Source: Zygaena filipendulae
Lineage: Eukaryota > Arthropoda > Insecta > Lepidoptera > Zygaenidae
Length of the DNA stretch: 64,000 bases
Assembly: GCA_907165275.2 (NCBI GenBank)
Contig: OU015649.1
Span: forward strand, 8,090,001-8,154,000
Direction: 5' to 3'
Shown here: piece by piece, positions 10,010 through 20,862 of the stretch
Layout: each line of letters starts with the position of its first letter
Position numbering within the stretch: position 1 is the stretch's first letter
Program-made: the position numbers and the translations under genes
Notes under the pieces: generated by a model
What the model was told of the DNA's origin: nothing
What the model saw: only the letters and a program-made list of their open reading frames with translations
Databases searched by the model: none

Positions 10010-10284
10010 TAATTCAGGTAGGTACCTTTCATTATAAGGCACAAATTCTAAAAATTTCATAGTGCAACCAAATTGCCCGCCTGATTTTGCTCACCTCCAC
10101 TGCCCGTGCTCCCGACTTCTCGCCGATATATTTATAAGATAGGTACCTACTTGAATTCCGGGACAAAAATTACCAAGTTCTTCTTCCTACCCCTGACGAC
10201 GTGTAGTACACTTTTAATGCACTTTTTCCGACACTTCCAAAAATTTTATTATTGATTTCAAGCAATTTACTCAAAACTTTGTTA
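10010..10284. other. Intergenic with degraded Helitron piece
   Basis: A degraded reverse-oriented Helitron segment (GAATTCCGGGACAAAAA) lies at about 10153-10260. No gene. Confidence 0.4.
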
Positions 10285-10493
10285 TCTAATATATAAAATT
10301 CTCGTGTCACAATGTTCGTATGTAGTGTGTATGTTCCCATACTCCTCCGAAACGGCTTGACCGATTTTTATGAAATTTTGTATGCATATTCAGTATGTCT
10401 GAGAATCGGACAACTTCTATTTTTTATACCCCTAAAGGGAGTTCCTGCGGGAATTCCGAAACTCACGCGGGTGAAACCGCGGGGCACAGCTAG
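10285..10493 (+). mobile_element. Helitron
   Basis: TCTAATATATAAAATTCTCG start, CCGCGGGGCACAGCTAG|T end at 10493. Confidence 0.8.
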
Positions 10494-10504
10494 TATAATT
10501 ATAT

Positions 10505-10719
10505 AGTTGTACCCCGCGGTTTCACCCGCGTTAATTTCAGAGTTCCCGCGGAAATTCCTGGATAAAAAGTATCCTATGTGTTAATCTGATGTATAAGCTA
10601 TATTATTGTAGTTTCATTTAAATCCATCCAGTAGTTTTTGCGTGAAAGAGTAACAAACATCCATCCATCCACCCATCCATACATACTTACAAACTTTCGC
10701 GTTTATAATATTAATAGGA
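10505..10719 (-). mobile_element. Helitron (reverse orientation)
   Basis: CCCCGCGGTTTCACCCGCG at the left and TATAATATTAATAGGA|T at the right. With the copy ending at 10493 it forms a tail-to-tail pair only 11 bp apart. It contains a (CATC)n run. Confidence 0.75.
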
Positions 10720-11284
10720 TTAAATATTTTATTTCGGGGTTCCTGCGGAAATTCCGTGCGGCCGAGTGCAAATATTTCCCTAGCGGCCCTTAGTAAGTAA
10801 ATATAAGAAGAGCTCCAGACGCTATACAATATGTATGCAAAGCGGAACTTTTTTTACGTTGATCCTTGAAAGTATCGTAGCGACAAGCGAGCGGTGCTCG
10901 GCGCCCCCTAGGACCGCAGTGTGCAGCGCACACCCTGCACCCTATGGTGCCTCTGCACTTCCACGGGCCACCAGGCGACAGTACGCCGATAAAATTTGAA
11001 CGCGCATATTGGCACTTACATTCTGTATTTCTTATGAAGCCGCACAAATAAAGAAAGTTTTATTAACTCTGGATAACTCTTTTGGAAAAGTCTGAAATCT
11101 TGGTAAAAGCTTGGAATGGATTCTAAGTTCTTCACTGTCATTTCAGAGAAAAATTTCCACAAGAGTTACGTTTTACGTCTGTTAGTTATTACGCAGCTTG
11201 TTATCAACCATAGTAAATAATATAAAAAATTACAAAGTACCTATTTACTAAAATACTGAAAAATTCTAACCATAAGCCAAAATT
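10720..11284. other. 3' flank of the pyruvate-kinase-like gene
   Basis: Non-coding. A GC-richer stretch at about 10880-10980 has no recognised homologue. Confidence 0.4.
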
Positions 11285-11291
11285 TTATTCT
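11281..11291 (-). terminator. AATAAA polyadenylation signal overlapping the stop codon
   Basis: The last codons read GAA TAA followed by AAT, so AATAAA begins inside the final Glu codon. If used, the 3' UTR would be only some 15-30 bases. No other signal was checked beyond 11200. Confidence 0.45.
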
Positions 11292-13057
11292 AAAGCGACA
11301 GTGTCTCGAGCACTAGCATATAACAGTCGAACAGAATCATTATACCCGACTCCACGTCGAGATCCTGCAACAATTACATAAGCATCCCCTGCGTGTAAAA
11401 TATGTTTTGCTTTACAATAGTCGAGAGCTGCATGTATTCTTGATTCCACCTCAGCAGTCCAGCTACTTTTAGCAACTTCAAAATAATGCACTGTACGTAT
11501 TCCACGCCAAAACCGTAGTTGTCTAGCAGTATGACAAGCTCGAGTTACTGCGATTATTGGACAAATAGGTCTTGAATGTGAAAGTATTTTGGCTGTGCGA
11601 CCTGAACTTGTTAAACAAATTATTACTACGGCACGTGCTCGAAGTGCAAGCTCCATTGCGCTGACGCATACAGCTTTAGTTGGTTCCTCTAGCTGACTTT
11701 GCATTAATTCCAGATTGCCATACACTCGTGGATGCCATACTACTCTTTCAGCATTTTTACAAATTACCGCAGCTGCACCAAGGCAATGTTCAGCCATACG
11801 TACGGCATCAAAAGTCGGAGAGAATTTCTTCAGAGGAGAATCATAATGTAATTCCAAGCATAGTACATCTGCTCCATCTAACACAAGGTTAGCGATATCA
11901 GATACACACAAAGTAGGAATTTGTTCATTGATGACTGCTTTACATATGCATGGTTTCCCCATATAGTTACATTTAGCCATAATAACCTTTTGAGCTATAA
12001 AAATCTTTTCAACTGGTAGGCTCGTACTTAAAACGCATCGATCAAAATACACACCATCTGATTGAGATATTATTTCATCAATATTCTCTAAACCCAATGA
12101 AGAATCAATGCAAGCTAAAACCAAAATATGTTTTCCTTTTTCAGAAAGAATATCTTTTACTTGGCGAATGTCATGAATATTTTGCGCATTAGGAACCAAA
12201 ACAGCATCAATATCTGAAGCAATTGCCCATGCTATTTGTTCTTCCATATGTTCAAAAGGCTGTTGCCCTGAATCTACACTACATGAAAGTGATTGAACAC
12301 TGTCACCCTGAGCGTTATTCAAATTAACAATTTCTTGAGGCATACGAGAAATTCGTACGGTCATTTTAGCTCCAATTGTTCCTCCAACTGCTATAGAACA
12401 TTCTACAGAATCGTCACCGACCTCAGAAATGACTAACTTAATTTTTCCTGGTGTCAAACTATCAATAAATACAATATCACCAGGTTGTAGATCTGTCAGG
12501 TGATCATAACCAACGTATAAATAATCGGAAGTTCCACATTCACGCCAACTAGTGTCTGTAGTTAATCTGATAACTTCATTTTGTGAAAGCTCTATTGTTG
12601 CATGAGACCCTCCTTTAAGATCTCCTGTTATAATATCAGGACCTCTTACATCCACTACAACCGCTAATGGATAAACATACTCTAATTCTGCACTATAATT
12701 ATATACTGCTTGTCTAATACTTTGAATCAATTGGGCACAGGCATCAGGTTCCAAATCTCTTAAGTTGAGACGAGCTACAGTCATTCCTGACGCTATAAGT
12801 CTCTGAATAGTAGTTGGCTCACGATTATTAACTCCAATATCGCACATTAGACCTGTTTGTAATTCTTCACAAGGATTTTGATAGACATTTATATTGCAAA
12901 AATGTTTCAAGAGTGAAGGTTGAGGGCAATCGCTTGAAGAATTTTTGAAACATGGTGCTGCTTCTAATGGGATGTGCCAAGGCAAAGACATGACAAATTG
13001 GTGTGATAAATGGATAAAATTATAACTATCAAATCCAGCACTTTTGTTATTGTACAA
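11285..13057 (-). CDS. Pyruvate-kinase-like protein, probably catalytically inactive
   Basis: One uninterrupted frame of 590 codons follows the pyruvate kinase fold end to end: substrate-loop start (VARLN, residues 94-98), VVVDVRGPDIITG (133-145), the inserted B domain (about 146-240), DGADVLCLEL (394-402) and the C-terminal domain LTSSGRTAK...PIIAVTR (482-506). Active-site positions are not kept. By alignment with human PKM, Arg73, Asn75 and Asp113 remain (R96, N98, D136), but Arg120 is Ile143, catalytic Lys270 is Cys316, metal ligand Glu272 is Asp318, metal ligand Asp296 is Val342 and Thr328 is Ala374. It is therefore probably a pseudoenzyme of the kind known as divergent, often testis-biased pyruvate kinase paralogues in insects. 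The open frame argues that it is a maintained gene. An acceptor-like TTTTTTTTATTAG lies just upstream, so a 5' UTR exon is possible; Met23 is an alternative start. Confidence 0.93.
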   Translation of the reverse strand: MYNNKSAGFDSYNFIHLSHQFVMSLPWHIPLEAAPCFKNSSSDCPQPSLLKHFCNINVYQNPCEELQTGLMCDIGVNNREPTTIQRLIASGMTVARLNLRDLEPDACAQLIQSIRQAVYNYSAELEYVYPLAVVVDVRGPDIITGDLKGGSHATIELSQNEVIRLTTDTSWRECGTSDYLYVGYDHLTDLQPGDIVFIDSLTPGKIKLVISEVGDDSVECSIAVGGTIGAKMTVRISRMPQEIVNLNNAQGDSVQSLSCSVDSGQQPFEHMEEQIAWAIASDIDAVLVPNAQNIHDIRQVKDILSEKGKHILVLACIDSSLGLENIDEIISQSDGVYFDRCVLSTSLPVEKIFIAQKVIMAKCNYMGKPCICKAVINEQIPTLCVSDIANLVLDGADVLCLELHYDSPLKKFSPTFDAVRMAEHCLGAAAVICKNAERVVWHPRVYGNLELMQSQLEEPTKAVCVSAMELALRARAVVIICLTSSGRTAKILSHSRPICPIIAVTRACHTARQLRFWRGIRTVHYFEVAKSSWTAEVESRIHAALDYCKAKHILHAGDAYVIVAGSRRGVGYNDSVRLLYASARDTVALE

Positions 13058-13177
13058 CTTTTTATTTCTAATAAAAAAAAATATTAAATATTAATTACAA
13101 ATGATGTATACAATAACCTAAAATATCGTCACAGTTGGTTACAATCAAAAGTCACGTTGTCCTAAAAAGGTACCTAT
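13058..13177. other. 5' flank of the pyruvate-kinase-like gene
   Basis: Short AT-rich stretch with no clear promoter motif. A repeat begins 120 bp upstream of the frame. Confidence 0.4.
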
Positions 13178-13645
13178 AGCTTATGCCCGCGACTTCGTCC
13201 ACGTGGTAGTCGAAATCAAACGTCAAAGAGGTTAAACCGAAAGCGAAATTTTGAGGAAATTGCAAAAAATTAAATGGTTGGGTCTAGAAATTTCTTGACC
13301 TGAAAATTCTTCCACGAAAACACGGTGTTTCCATACAAACTTTACAACCCTTTTTCACCCTATTAGGAGGTGAATTTTCAAAAATTCTTTCTTAATCCAC
13401 ACCTACGTCACTTAAGGAATATTTGTCCAAAAATTCCACGGTTCTAGACCTAGCGGTTTCAGTAGTTCTATACATCTTTGCAACCCCTTTTCACCCCCTT
13501 AAAGGTTGAATTTTTAAAAATCTTTTCTCAGTGCACACTTACGTGACTTGGCTACTTGCCTAATTTCAGGGTTCTAGACCCAGCGGTATCAGCGATGCGT
13601 GCATTGATCAGTCAGTCAGTTTCTGCTTTTATATATATACTTTTA
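13178..13645 (+). repeat. Lepidopteran interspersed repeat (ACTTCGTCC...GTCAGTCAGTTTCTG type)
   Basis: It starts TATGCCCGCGACTTCGTCC and ends CAGTCAGTCAGTTTCTGC before a TATATA run, with GTTCTAGACCxAGCGGT repeated inside. This arrangement is familiar from moth and butterfly genomes. An inverted relative lies at 23355-23540. Family assignment is from memory. Confidence 0.6.
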
Positions 13646-13649
13646 TATA

Positions 13650-13942
13650 TATACTGTCTCCCGCGATTTCATCCGCGGTAATTTCGGAGTTCCCTCGGGG
13701 GTGGAGTTGAGTTTGAACTCCGAAAGAGTTTGTACCCCTGACGGCCCTGACAGTATTTTACGGTGATTAGCGGTTCCCCGCATTAATTCCGGAGTTTCCG
13801 CGGGAATTCCGAGATAAAAACTATTCTATCTCTTAAGTTGGACCATATTATAAATGGTTACAAAATTTTATCAAAATCCGTTCGGTAGTTTAGGAGTCCA
13901 TCGCGGACAAACAACGTGACACGTGATTTATATATATGAGAT
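13650..13942 (-). mobile_element. Two partial Helitron copies
   Basis: A hairpin-end fragment at about 13655-13745 and a second at about 13772-13940 share TAATTTCGGAGTT / TAATTCCGGAGTT and GGGATA-like cores. Neither has both ends. Confidence 0.6.
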
Positions 13943-14575
13943 GACCCCGCGGTTTCACCCGCGGGGGAATCCCGGGATATAAAGTACTTTATGTCACTCA
14001 AGATCACTGTAGCTTTTTATAAGTGAAAGAATTTTTAAAATCGATTCATTAGATCCAAAGATTACCCCCTACAATCTCACAAACTCACGAACTCACAAAC
14101 TCTGGAGTTCCCGCGGGAATTCCAGGATAAAAAGTATCCTATGTCACTCAAAATCACTGTAGCTTCCTATAAGTGAAAGAATTTCCGAAATCGGGTCAGT
14201 AGATCCAGAGATAGCTGTTCCCCCGTGGTTTTACCCGCGGGAAATTCGGAGTTCCCGTGGGAATTCCAGAATAAAAAGTACTTTATGACACTCAGGATCA
14301 CTGTAGCTTCCTATAAGTGAAAGAATTTCTAAAATCGGTTCAGTAGATCCAGAGATAACTGTTCCCCCATAGTTTCACCCGCGGGAAATTCGAAGTACCT
14401 TAATAAAAATAAATAGTAAAATAAATAAAAAGTACCCTATGACATTCAGGACCACTGTAGCTTCCTATAAGTGAAAGAATTTTCAAAACCGGTTCAGTAG
14501 ATCCAGAGATTACCCCCTACAACGTCACAAACTCACAAACTTTCAAACTTTTGCTCTTTATAATATTAGTATAGA
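13943..14575 (-). mobile_element. Helitron with repeated internal modules
   Basis: CCCCGCGGTTTCACCCGCGG at the left, TATAATATTAGTATAGA|T at the right. The GATCACTGTAGCTTCCTATA module recurs about four times, the reverse complement of the arrangement at 3285-3921. Confidence 0.75.
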
Positions 14576-15360
14576 TATAGATAATATCTTGCCTAAACTA
14601 GTTATGTATAGTTACCCATGGCAACGTAGCGATTATAAAATATTATCTTTGCCCATGGCATGGTGTGACTTTCTCTTTTCGTAAATTTTATGAAAAATAT
14701 TTTGAACAGCCAGTTTTGTACCGTCAAAGCGCAGAATGATTCTTCTTCTTCTTCTTCTTTAATAATGGCATCTACAATTATAATTTGCCAATGACAATGT
14801 TTCTTAATAATAAAAATCTCTTCATCTACTTCTTCAATTATGACGAAACGCCAGTGACAATGTTAGATTGTTCCCCAAGTTAAAACATGGCTCTCTTGAA
14901 AGCCAGTTTCCTGCTCAGGGTCCAAAATAGATGCTGACAAGAGTGACAAGTGACTGAAATAACGAAGACAAACGTGACACGCGTGTTTTCGGTACGGCTT
15001 TCACTCGTCAACAAATCTTCTTGACGACCAATGACATTCTATGTATTAACCTCAGGCTTCAGGTATCTCAGAACAATAACAGTTATTCTTCTGAGTCAGG
15101 TATTGACTTCTTCTTCTTCTTCAATTATGGCAATCTATCGCGAGTTATCGCGTTTAATTCTGCCAATGTACGTATTTTTAGCGATTAAAGTAATTATGGC
15201 GAAACGCCAATGACAAGAGAATATCATTGTTGACGACTTTGACATCCGTAGATCGAAAATACGCCATTACTCTCCTTCTTCTATTTCTTCTTCAATAGGT
15301 TATTTCTCAGTATTCTTCTGAGGGCTATTTCAATTTTCACTGTTGTTTGAATGTTGATAT
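14576..15360. repeat. TTC-microsatellite-associated repeat DNA
   Basis: (TTC)n runs lie at about 14741-14759 and 15107-15121, with recurring GGCGAAACGCCAxTGACAA motifs near 14845 and 15197. No gene recognised. Confidence 0.45.
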
Positions 15361-16256
15361 CCAATAATAGGGTACTTGCATGAATTTTTTTTTTCCAGTC
15401 TATTTTAAAGTTATATGACCTACTTAAACAAAGCAAGAAAAAGAAAAAAAATATGCATAAATTAATTAAATAGAATAGAGCGTTTCAAAGTTACTACTTT
15501 TGACTTTACCGTCGAAACGCGGAATGACGTCACTAGTTAAAGATTACGCCTTATTAATCTGTGATAGAGATGTCATTGTCGTATTGACAGAGTCACGTGA
15601 CACTGACAGACAGCTTCAATATCCAAAAGCGAAATTAAGGTTGAACTGTGTCGAGTTACTTCCAAGAGTTACTGTGAAGAATCGAAATGCATCTTACCGA
15701 TGCATTTTAAAGTAAAAAACTTCAGAAAAAGGAAAATATGTGTTGACTGTATGCACTTAGTTTCTTTTGCCTTCCCTGAAAGAAGTAAATATTCTCTAAA
15801 AAAATAAAAGTGACGTAATATGTTATCTTCTGAGTGCGTGGCTGTGATTGGTGATTCGTTGCAACGTTCCGTTTCACAAAAAGAAAAGTTGAATATTTTG
15901 GAACCTATCGATAATTTTTTAGTAAATCTTTCACGATAATGCTTTTCTCAAACAACGTTTCAAACTCACAAACTTTTGCTCTTTACAATATTAGTATTTA
16001 ATAGATGTATGACTGATGAATAGATGTATGTAGACCCTGTCAATACGACAGTGACATTTCTATCACAGATTAATAAGGCGTAATTTTGAACAAGTGACGT
16101 CATTCCGCGTTTCGACGGTAAAGTCTAAAGTAGGAACTTTGAAATGCTCTATTTAATTAATTTATGCATTTATATATTTTCTTTTTATTGCTTTGTTTAA
16201 GTAGGCCATATATCTTTAAAATAGACTGAAAAAAATTCATGCAAGTACCCTATTGG
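15361..16256. mobile_element. Fold-back element, arms about 230 bp
   Basis: The left arm (15361-15595) begins CCAATAATAGGGTACTTGCA. The right arm (about 16035-16256) ends TGCAAGTACCCTATTGG. The arms match in inverse orientation through GTCGAAACGCGGAATGACGT. The spacer of about 440 bp has no recognised gene. Confidence 0.7.
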
Positions 16257-16496
16257 CAGTCCAATTTAGTGTAGTGTAATCACTCGCTTCCGATTTAGGG
16301 CCCTAGATTGGTGCCTTGAAATTGGAAAATGTAATAAGCGCTTTAGGACATTTCGAGCTGATTTCTTTGGTATCCGCCAAGAGCTCCGAGAAAGTTCTTG
16401 TAGTCTATTCAGTACCATGGCCCTTTAGACATAATTATGTCTAGTTAATTTGTGCCATGGCCTACAAATTCAAACCGTACAACAATGTTAAACGCT
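16257..16496. repeat. Short dispersed repeat shared with 41925-42110
   Basis: CCGATTTAGGGCCCTAGATT and TTGGTGCCTTGAAATTGG occur here and again at 41983-42040. No coding. Confidence 0.5.
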
Positions 16497-16826
16497 AATT
16501 GGGTATTCTCCAAGGTATGAATATCAAAATTCTAATTAGTCCGTCAGTTAGAAAATAAAAAAATAATAGACACGTATTTTTTGCTTTTTCAATTTAATGA
16601 AAATGAACATAAATAAAGCGCATTAAAGTTTAGGGTGGGGGGCTCGTGACGTCAATATTCATTATAAGCGCCATACAAACCGCACCGAATTGTGACGTCA
16701 CGCGAAATTTCAACTCAATGTGTCTCTTAAATTTTTGACTACGTAAAAAAAGAAAAAATACGTGTCCAATATTTTTTACTAATCTACACGACGGACTAAA
16801 AAAAAATTTTTTGTCAAGTAGCCAAT
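16497..16826 (-). mobile_element. CRE-bearing TIR element, copy B
   Basis: Outer ends AATTGGGTATTCTCC and GTCAAGTAGCCAATT, inner TTAGTCCGTCAG / GACGGACTAA. It belongs to the same subfamily as 27764-28095, in opposite orientation. One intact TGACGTCA is kept in the right half; the other has become TGACGTCAA. Confidence 0.75.
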
Positions 16827-17029
16827 TTGTGCATTTAACTAACTTATTTTATTTGAAAGTGGCTAAATGCATTATATGCGAAAGCCAATAAGAAGAAGAA
16901 AGAAAGAAATTAGATGACAAACAGGACAATCACAAAATAAAAATAATAATTTTTATGTTTAAAGAAAATAGTTAACTCATGTATATAAAAGTAAATAATA
17001 TTATTCACTATATAACCTACCTACATTAA

Positions 17030-17461
17030 TGAAACAAAAAATAAAGATCAAAGTGAGTTGGCAACATTGGTTTAAAAAAAATTGAAATAAAATTGAGAAG
17101 TGAGCGAGTGCTTGCTTGACTGCGTGTCACGTTTGTTCTTATTAGAAAATTTATTTAATCCGTTTAAAATTTATTAGTTTATGTTTATACGTAATAAAGT
17201 GTATCGGACTTGTGTCATACGTGTAAATTTTAGTTGAAATAGGACATCGACGTTACGAACGTTTGTGTTTGACTCCTCGAGTAGGTACCGTTTGATATAG
17301 TGCAGGTTGCAACCGTGAAGGTTGAGATTGTTACGTCATTTTGGCTAGTGTGAATCTATTTTGCTTGTGTTTCAACTAGTGCTTTTCGAGAAAACGGCTT
17401 TAATTAAGTGGAGAGTGAACATAAATATACAAGTGTTTTGGAAAATGGATTATTACAATAG
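17030..17461 (+). CDS. Candidate first exon (5' UTR plus MDYYN start)
   Basis: This repeat-free stretch reads like a 5' leader. It ends GGAAAATGGATTATTACAAT and then AG|GTACAT, so a coding exon would run from the ATG at 17445 to 17461 in phase 2. The same phase and terminal AG are found at the donors at 20862 and 36887, and the taiman bHLH exon (52924) begins with the single base that would complete AGA (Arg). It may be an alternative taiman 5' exon or the first exon of an unrelated gene. No transcript evidence is available. Confidence 0.3.
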
Positions 17462-18277
17462 GTACATAACACCGGCTGCGACATGATGCCGCCATATTAG
17501 TTATTTTGTACTGTCAACCTCTGCTCTGATTTTCTTTTTTACAGTTTTGCGAATGTAAGTACCTGTGTAAGCCAATCTAGTTGCATTAAGTTAATTTATA
17601 TTTTATGTATCATTGTTGGAAAGCTTAACCATGCCTAAAAATGTTTAACATTTTTGTTTGGTAGAACTTTGTTTAGGTACCGTACTTTTTTACTGTCAAT
17701 ATAACGACGTCATTCATTGTCATATTTACAGTTCAATAGCTTACAGTTTGGTAAAAATATTAGCTAAAATCTTGCGGTTTCACCTGAATGGAATTTTTCG
17801 CATGCCTACCTTAAACTCACTACCTAGTACCTAGGTACCTACCCCAAACTTGTGTTCCAAACAATCACTGCCAGGTGACAAATGAAATTTAACAATAACA
17901 TTTTAACACATCAAATAGATATAGGTATGTGTTTACGAAGAAAAAGTTGGATTTGTACTTTGTGGAAGCCTTCTTTAGTAATTACTTACGAACATCCTAT
18001 CAGAAACTTGTATTCCAGCTTAAAACTTAAAAAGCCACCAAATTTTTAATTTAAACTCTAATAATTAGTAGACCTAAGGGTAATATAATTAATTATTGTA
18101 TCTGGGTACTCTGTGCCATTTAGTTAGCATGTTGTTATTGGGACACTTCTGTTACCTACTCTGTGGATACAGACAAAGTGCCAGCTGCACCATTAGGTAG
18201 GTACCTAATTTGTGTCATTTGTTTATTTCATTTCTAAAAATCATCTAATTAATGAAATATAAAAACATTTGAATCAA
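17462..18277. other. Intron or intergenic DNA
   Basis: AT-rich with repeated TAGGTACCT motifs. No gene or mobile element recognised. Confidence 0.4.
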
Positions 18278-18476
18278 TCCTACTAATATTATAAATGTGA
18301 AAGTGTGGATGTTTGGATGTTTGTTACTCAATTGCGCAAAAACAGCTGAACGGATTTGGATGTAATTTGGCATGCACGTTTTCAGGGGTACAGAGACGGA
18401 TATAGGGTACTCTTTATCCTGGAATTCCCACAGGAACTCCGAAATTACCATGGGTGAAACTGCAGGGCACAGCTAG
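18278..18476 (+). mobile_element. Helitron
   Basis: TCCTACTAATATTATAAATG start, CAGGGCACAGCTAG|T end. It is diverged in the hairpin (CCATGGG / CTGCAGG). Confidence 0.75.
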
Positions 18477-18840
18477 TTATACATAATTTATACATTACAT
18501 TATTAGCAGTATTGCTGATAATAATGCTGTAATTAAAATTAAGTAATCATTAAAATGACTGAGTGTGGCCATAAATGTTTCCACCCTATCAAGTGCCAAT
18601 AGTCTTCAATTAAAATCGTTGATACAGATAAATGGAAATAATGGTTCTTTTATGGTTTTGGTGATTTTTGCCATTGGCTAAACTAACAAGATAATAAACA
18701 AAAACATATAGGTATAACTCTGTCAGGTAATTGTGTACTTTCATATATAAACAGCAATACTTTAAATAACATGCTGTGAAAAGAAAAGAGCTTTACCATG
18801 ATGTTGATATCTTTGTAAAGTTTTTTACTTTACACCTTTA
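18477..18840. other. AT-rich DNA
   Basis: Nothing recognised. Confidence 0.4.
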
Positions 18841-19145
18841 ATGGGCATGATGACTAAATTTTAATTTTTAGACCATCTTGTAGATTAATAACAAATATTG
18901 GACACATATTTTTCCTTTTTTTACGTAATCAAAAAATAACGGCAATACATTGTTGAAATTCTGTGGTCCGTCGGTCACACCTAGGTACACTTTATACTTA
19001 TTTATGACGTCGCGACCTCCCACTCCTAAACTTTGATGTGTTTTATCTAGTTAAGTATTTTTTTAATAATTTGAATGAGCAACAAACCTATTATTTTATT
19101 ATTTTTTTACTATCTAATTGATGTACTAAATATTCTGCCACACAT
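18841..19145 (+). mobile_element. CRE-bearing TIR element, decayed copy C
   Basis: It begins ATGGGCATGATGACTAAATT and follows the family through ACGTAATCAAAAAATAACGG and ATGACGTCGCGACCTCC. The right end is degraded (AATTGATGTACTAA). One CRE is reduced to TGACGTCG. Confidence 0.6.
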
Positions 19146-19190
19146 AGTTAAGTGCCAATAGTATTTTCTTTTAATTATTATTAATAGGTA

Positions 19191-19260
19191 CTAGCTGTGC
19201 CCCGCGGTTTCACCCGCTTCACCCGCGTGTGTTTAGGAATTCCCGCAGGAACTCTCAATC
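19191..19260 (-). mobile_element. Helitron 3' fragment
   Basis: CTAGCTGTGCCCCGCGGTTT at 19191, running into GGAATTCCCGCAGGAACTC. The rest of the element is missing. Confidence 0.6.
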
Positions 19261-19439
19261 TAGACACGCGGCAGCGTGTCAAGCCAAGTTGAAGCATAAA
19301 TACATATTATTTCGATTTTGCATAGAACTTGGCACTCATTTAGATCTCCATTCTTTTTGCGGCGAAGCCCATAGCCAAGCATAATTTTTGTATTAAACTT
19401 GGCTCTCCTTTTTTACATTTATGTTTTTGGTGGGATTTA

Positions 19440-20190
19440 CTTTAATACAAACCTTCCCTGCGGAGCTAGGATGCGCAACATGATAAAATTTTATCGAGCC
19501 ATTTTATCGATTCTCGTCGACATAATATATCGTTTTGTCTACCAGTGGTAAAAAATGTTTAACCGAATCTAGTCTTAACTCAATACCCCACTACTGCACT
19601 TTTTTGCTTGGACGCCCACAAATATCTGTCGTGTCGACAATTTTATCTTTCGTTCGATAAACATATCATGTTGCGCATCCTTGCTCCGCTGAACTCTCCC
19701 ACAAATATTTCAAGATCAACATCAGCCAAATTTGTCCTGCCATTCTCGAGTTTTAGGATGACAAACGAACAGCGATTTATTTTTATATATTGCTAGCTGT
19801 TCCCCGTGGTTTCACCCGCGTTAATGTCGGAGTTCTCGCGGGTATTCTGGGATAAAAAGTATCCTAACTTCCGACAAAAAAGCCACCACCAGCATGCTTT
19901 ATTAACTTTTTAAGTCCATAGGTTTTTCTTTAATACAAACCTTCCCTGAACTCCCCCACAAATATTTCAAGATCAACATTAGCCAAATTGGTCCTGCCAT
20001 TCTCGAGTTTTAGAAAGACAAACGAACAGCGATTTATTTTTATATGTATATTGCCCAGCTGTTCCCCGCAGTTTCACCCGCGTTAATGTCGAAGTTCCCG
20101 CGGAAATTCTGGGATAAAAAGTATCCTAACTTCCGACAAAAAAGCCGCCACCGCAGCTTGCTTTATTAAATTTCTAAGTCCATAGTTTTT
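19440..20190. repeat. Tandem duplication of about 245 bp containing a Helitron end
   Basis: Unit 1 is 19440-19460 plus 19692-19935, interrupted by the MITE. Unit 2 is about 19936-20185. Both contain TTTAATACAAACCTTCCCTG, CAAATATTTCAAGATCAACA, a Helitron 3' end (19793 in unit 1, about 20058 in unit 2) and ACTTCCGACAAAAAAGCC. The Helitron piece was present before duplication. Confidence 0.7.
19461..19688. mobile_element. TIR element (MITE) with CTG target duplication and a preserved empty site
   Basis: This 228 bp element runs from CGGAGCTAGGATGCGCAACA to the inverted TGTTGCGCATCCTTGCTCCG, with TIRs of about 24 bp and one mismatch. It is flanked by CTG at 19458-19460 and 19689-19691. The second tandem unit shows the uninterrupted site (CCTTCCCTGAACTC), which fixes the boundaries and the 3 bp duplication. 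A related copy is at 5229. Superfamily not assigned. Confidence 0.8.
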
Positions 20191-20799
20191 TAAACTTAAT
20201 CTATATTTTATTGGATTTTCTCTGACTTTCTTTATCCTGAACAGAATTGTGCTGAATAGATTAGGCAACTGATTGAGTTGAGCATACTTAAACGAATTTT
20301 TTATGTCACTGTACAAAGAACTATTTTATATTGTATAAAATCCAATGCATTTAGTGGTGGTTTGCTGTGAGGAGACACTCAATATCTGCATTGAATTTTG
20401 TAGATAAAATTAGTGATATAAAATAAAAGTTCTCTTCTTTATTTGCTCCAACCCTTATTGATTACCTATCAATAACTTTAAAAACTTGATAGCATTTTTT
20501 CAGATAGTCCTTTAAATCTTCATAAATTTTCATAAATAAGATTGAATATCTCACTGAGAACATTCATTACACATACCTAGGCATTATAAAGTTTTCTTCA
20601 TGTTTTTTTTAACACACTTCGGATGTATAGTGGCTTTTATTGTACAATTATAGCTACACATTATAGCTGTCCAATATCGATTTTTTATTTACCCTGTCCA
20701 ATAATTGTCAAAACTTACTTGTTACAGAAATATTTGCAGCAGAAGCTGAGTTCGTTGCTATTTCATCACTTCAGATCTAAAGAAGTCAGCATAGTCTAG
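20191..20799. other. AT-rich DNA
   Basis: No element recognised. A pyrimidine-poor stretch at 20720-20799 precedes the candidate exon. Confidence 0.4.
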
Positions 20800-20862
20800 T
20801 GTCTCTCGCATCAATGAACCATTTATGCCAGTTTTGGCTTATGAAGATGAAAGTTATACAAG
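20800..20862 (+). CDS. Candidate small exon (VSRINEPFMPVLAYEDESYT)
   Basis: A strong donor (ACAAG|GTATGT) follows 20862 and an AG acceptor precedes 20800, though its pyrimidine tract is weak. Between them are one base, 20 codons and two bases. It would accept the phase-2 exon ending at 17461 and could pass phase 2 on to the taiman bHLH exon. An internal ATG gives MPVLAYEDESYT as an alternative start. The peptide is not recognised. Confidence 0.25.
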
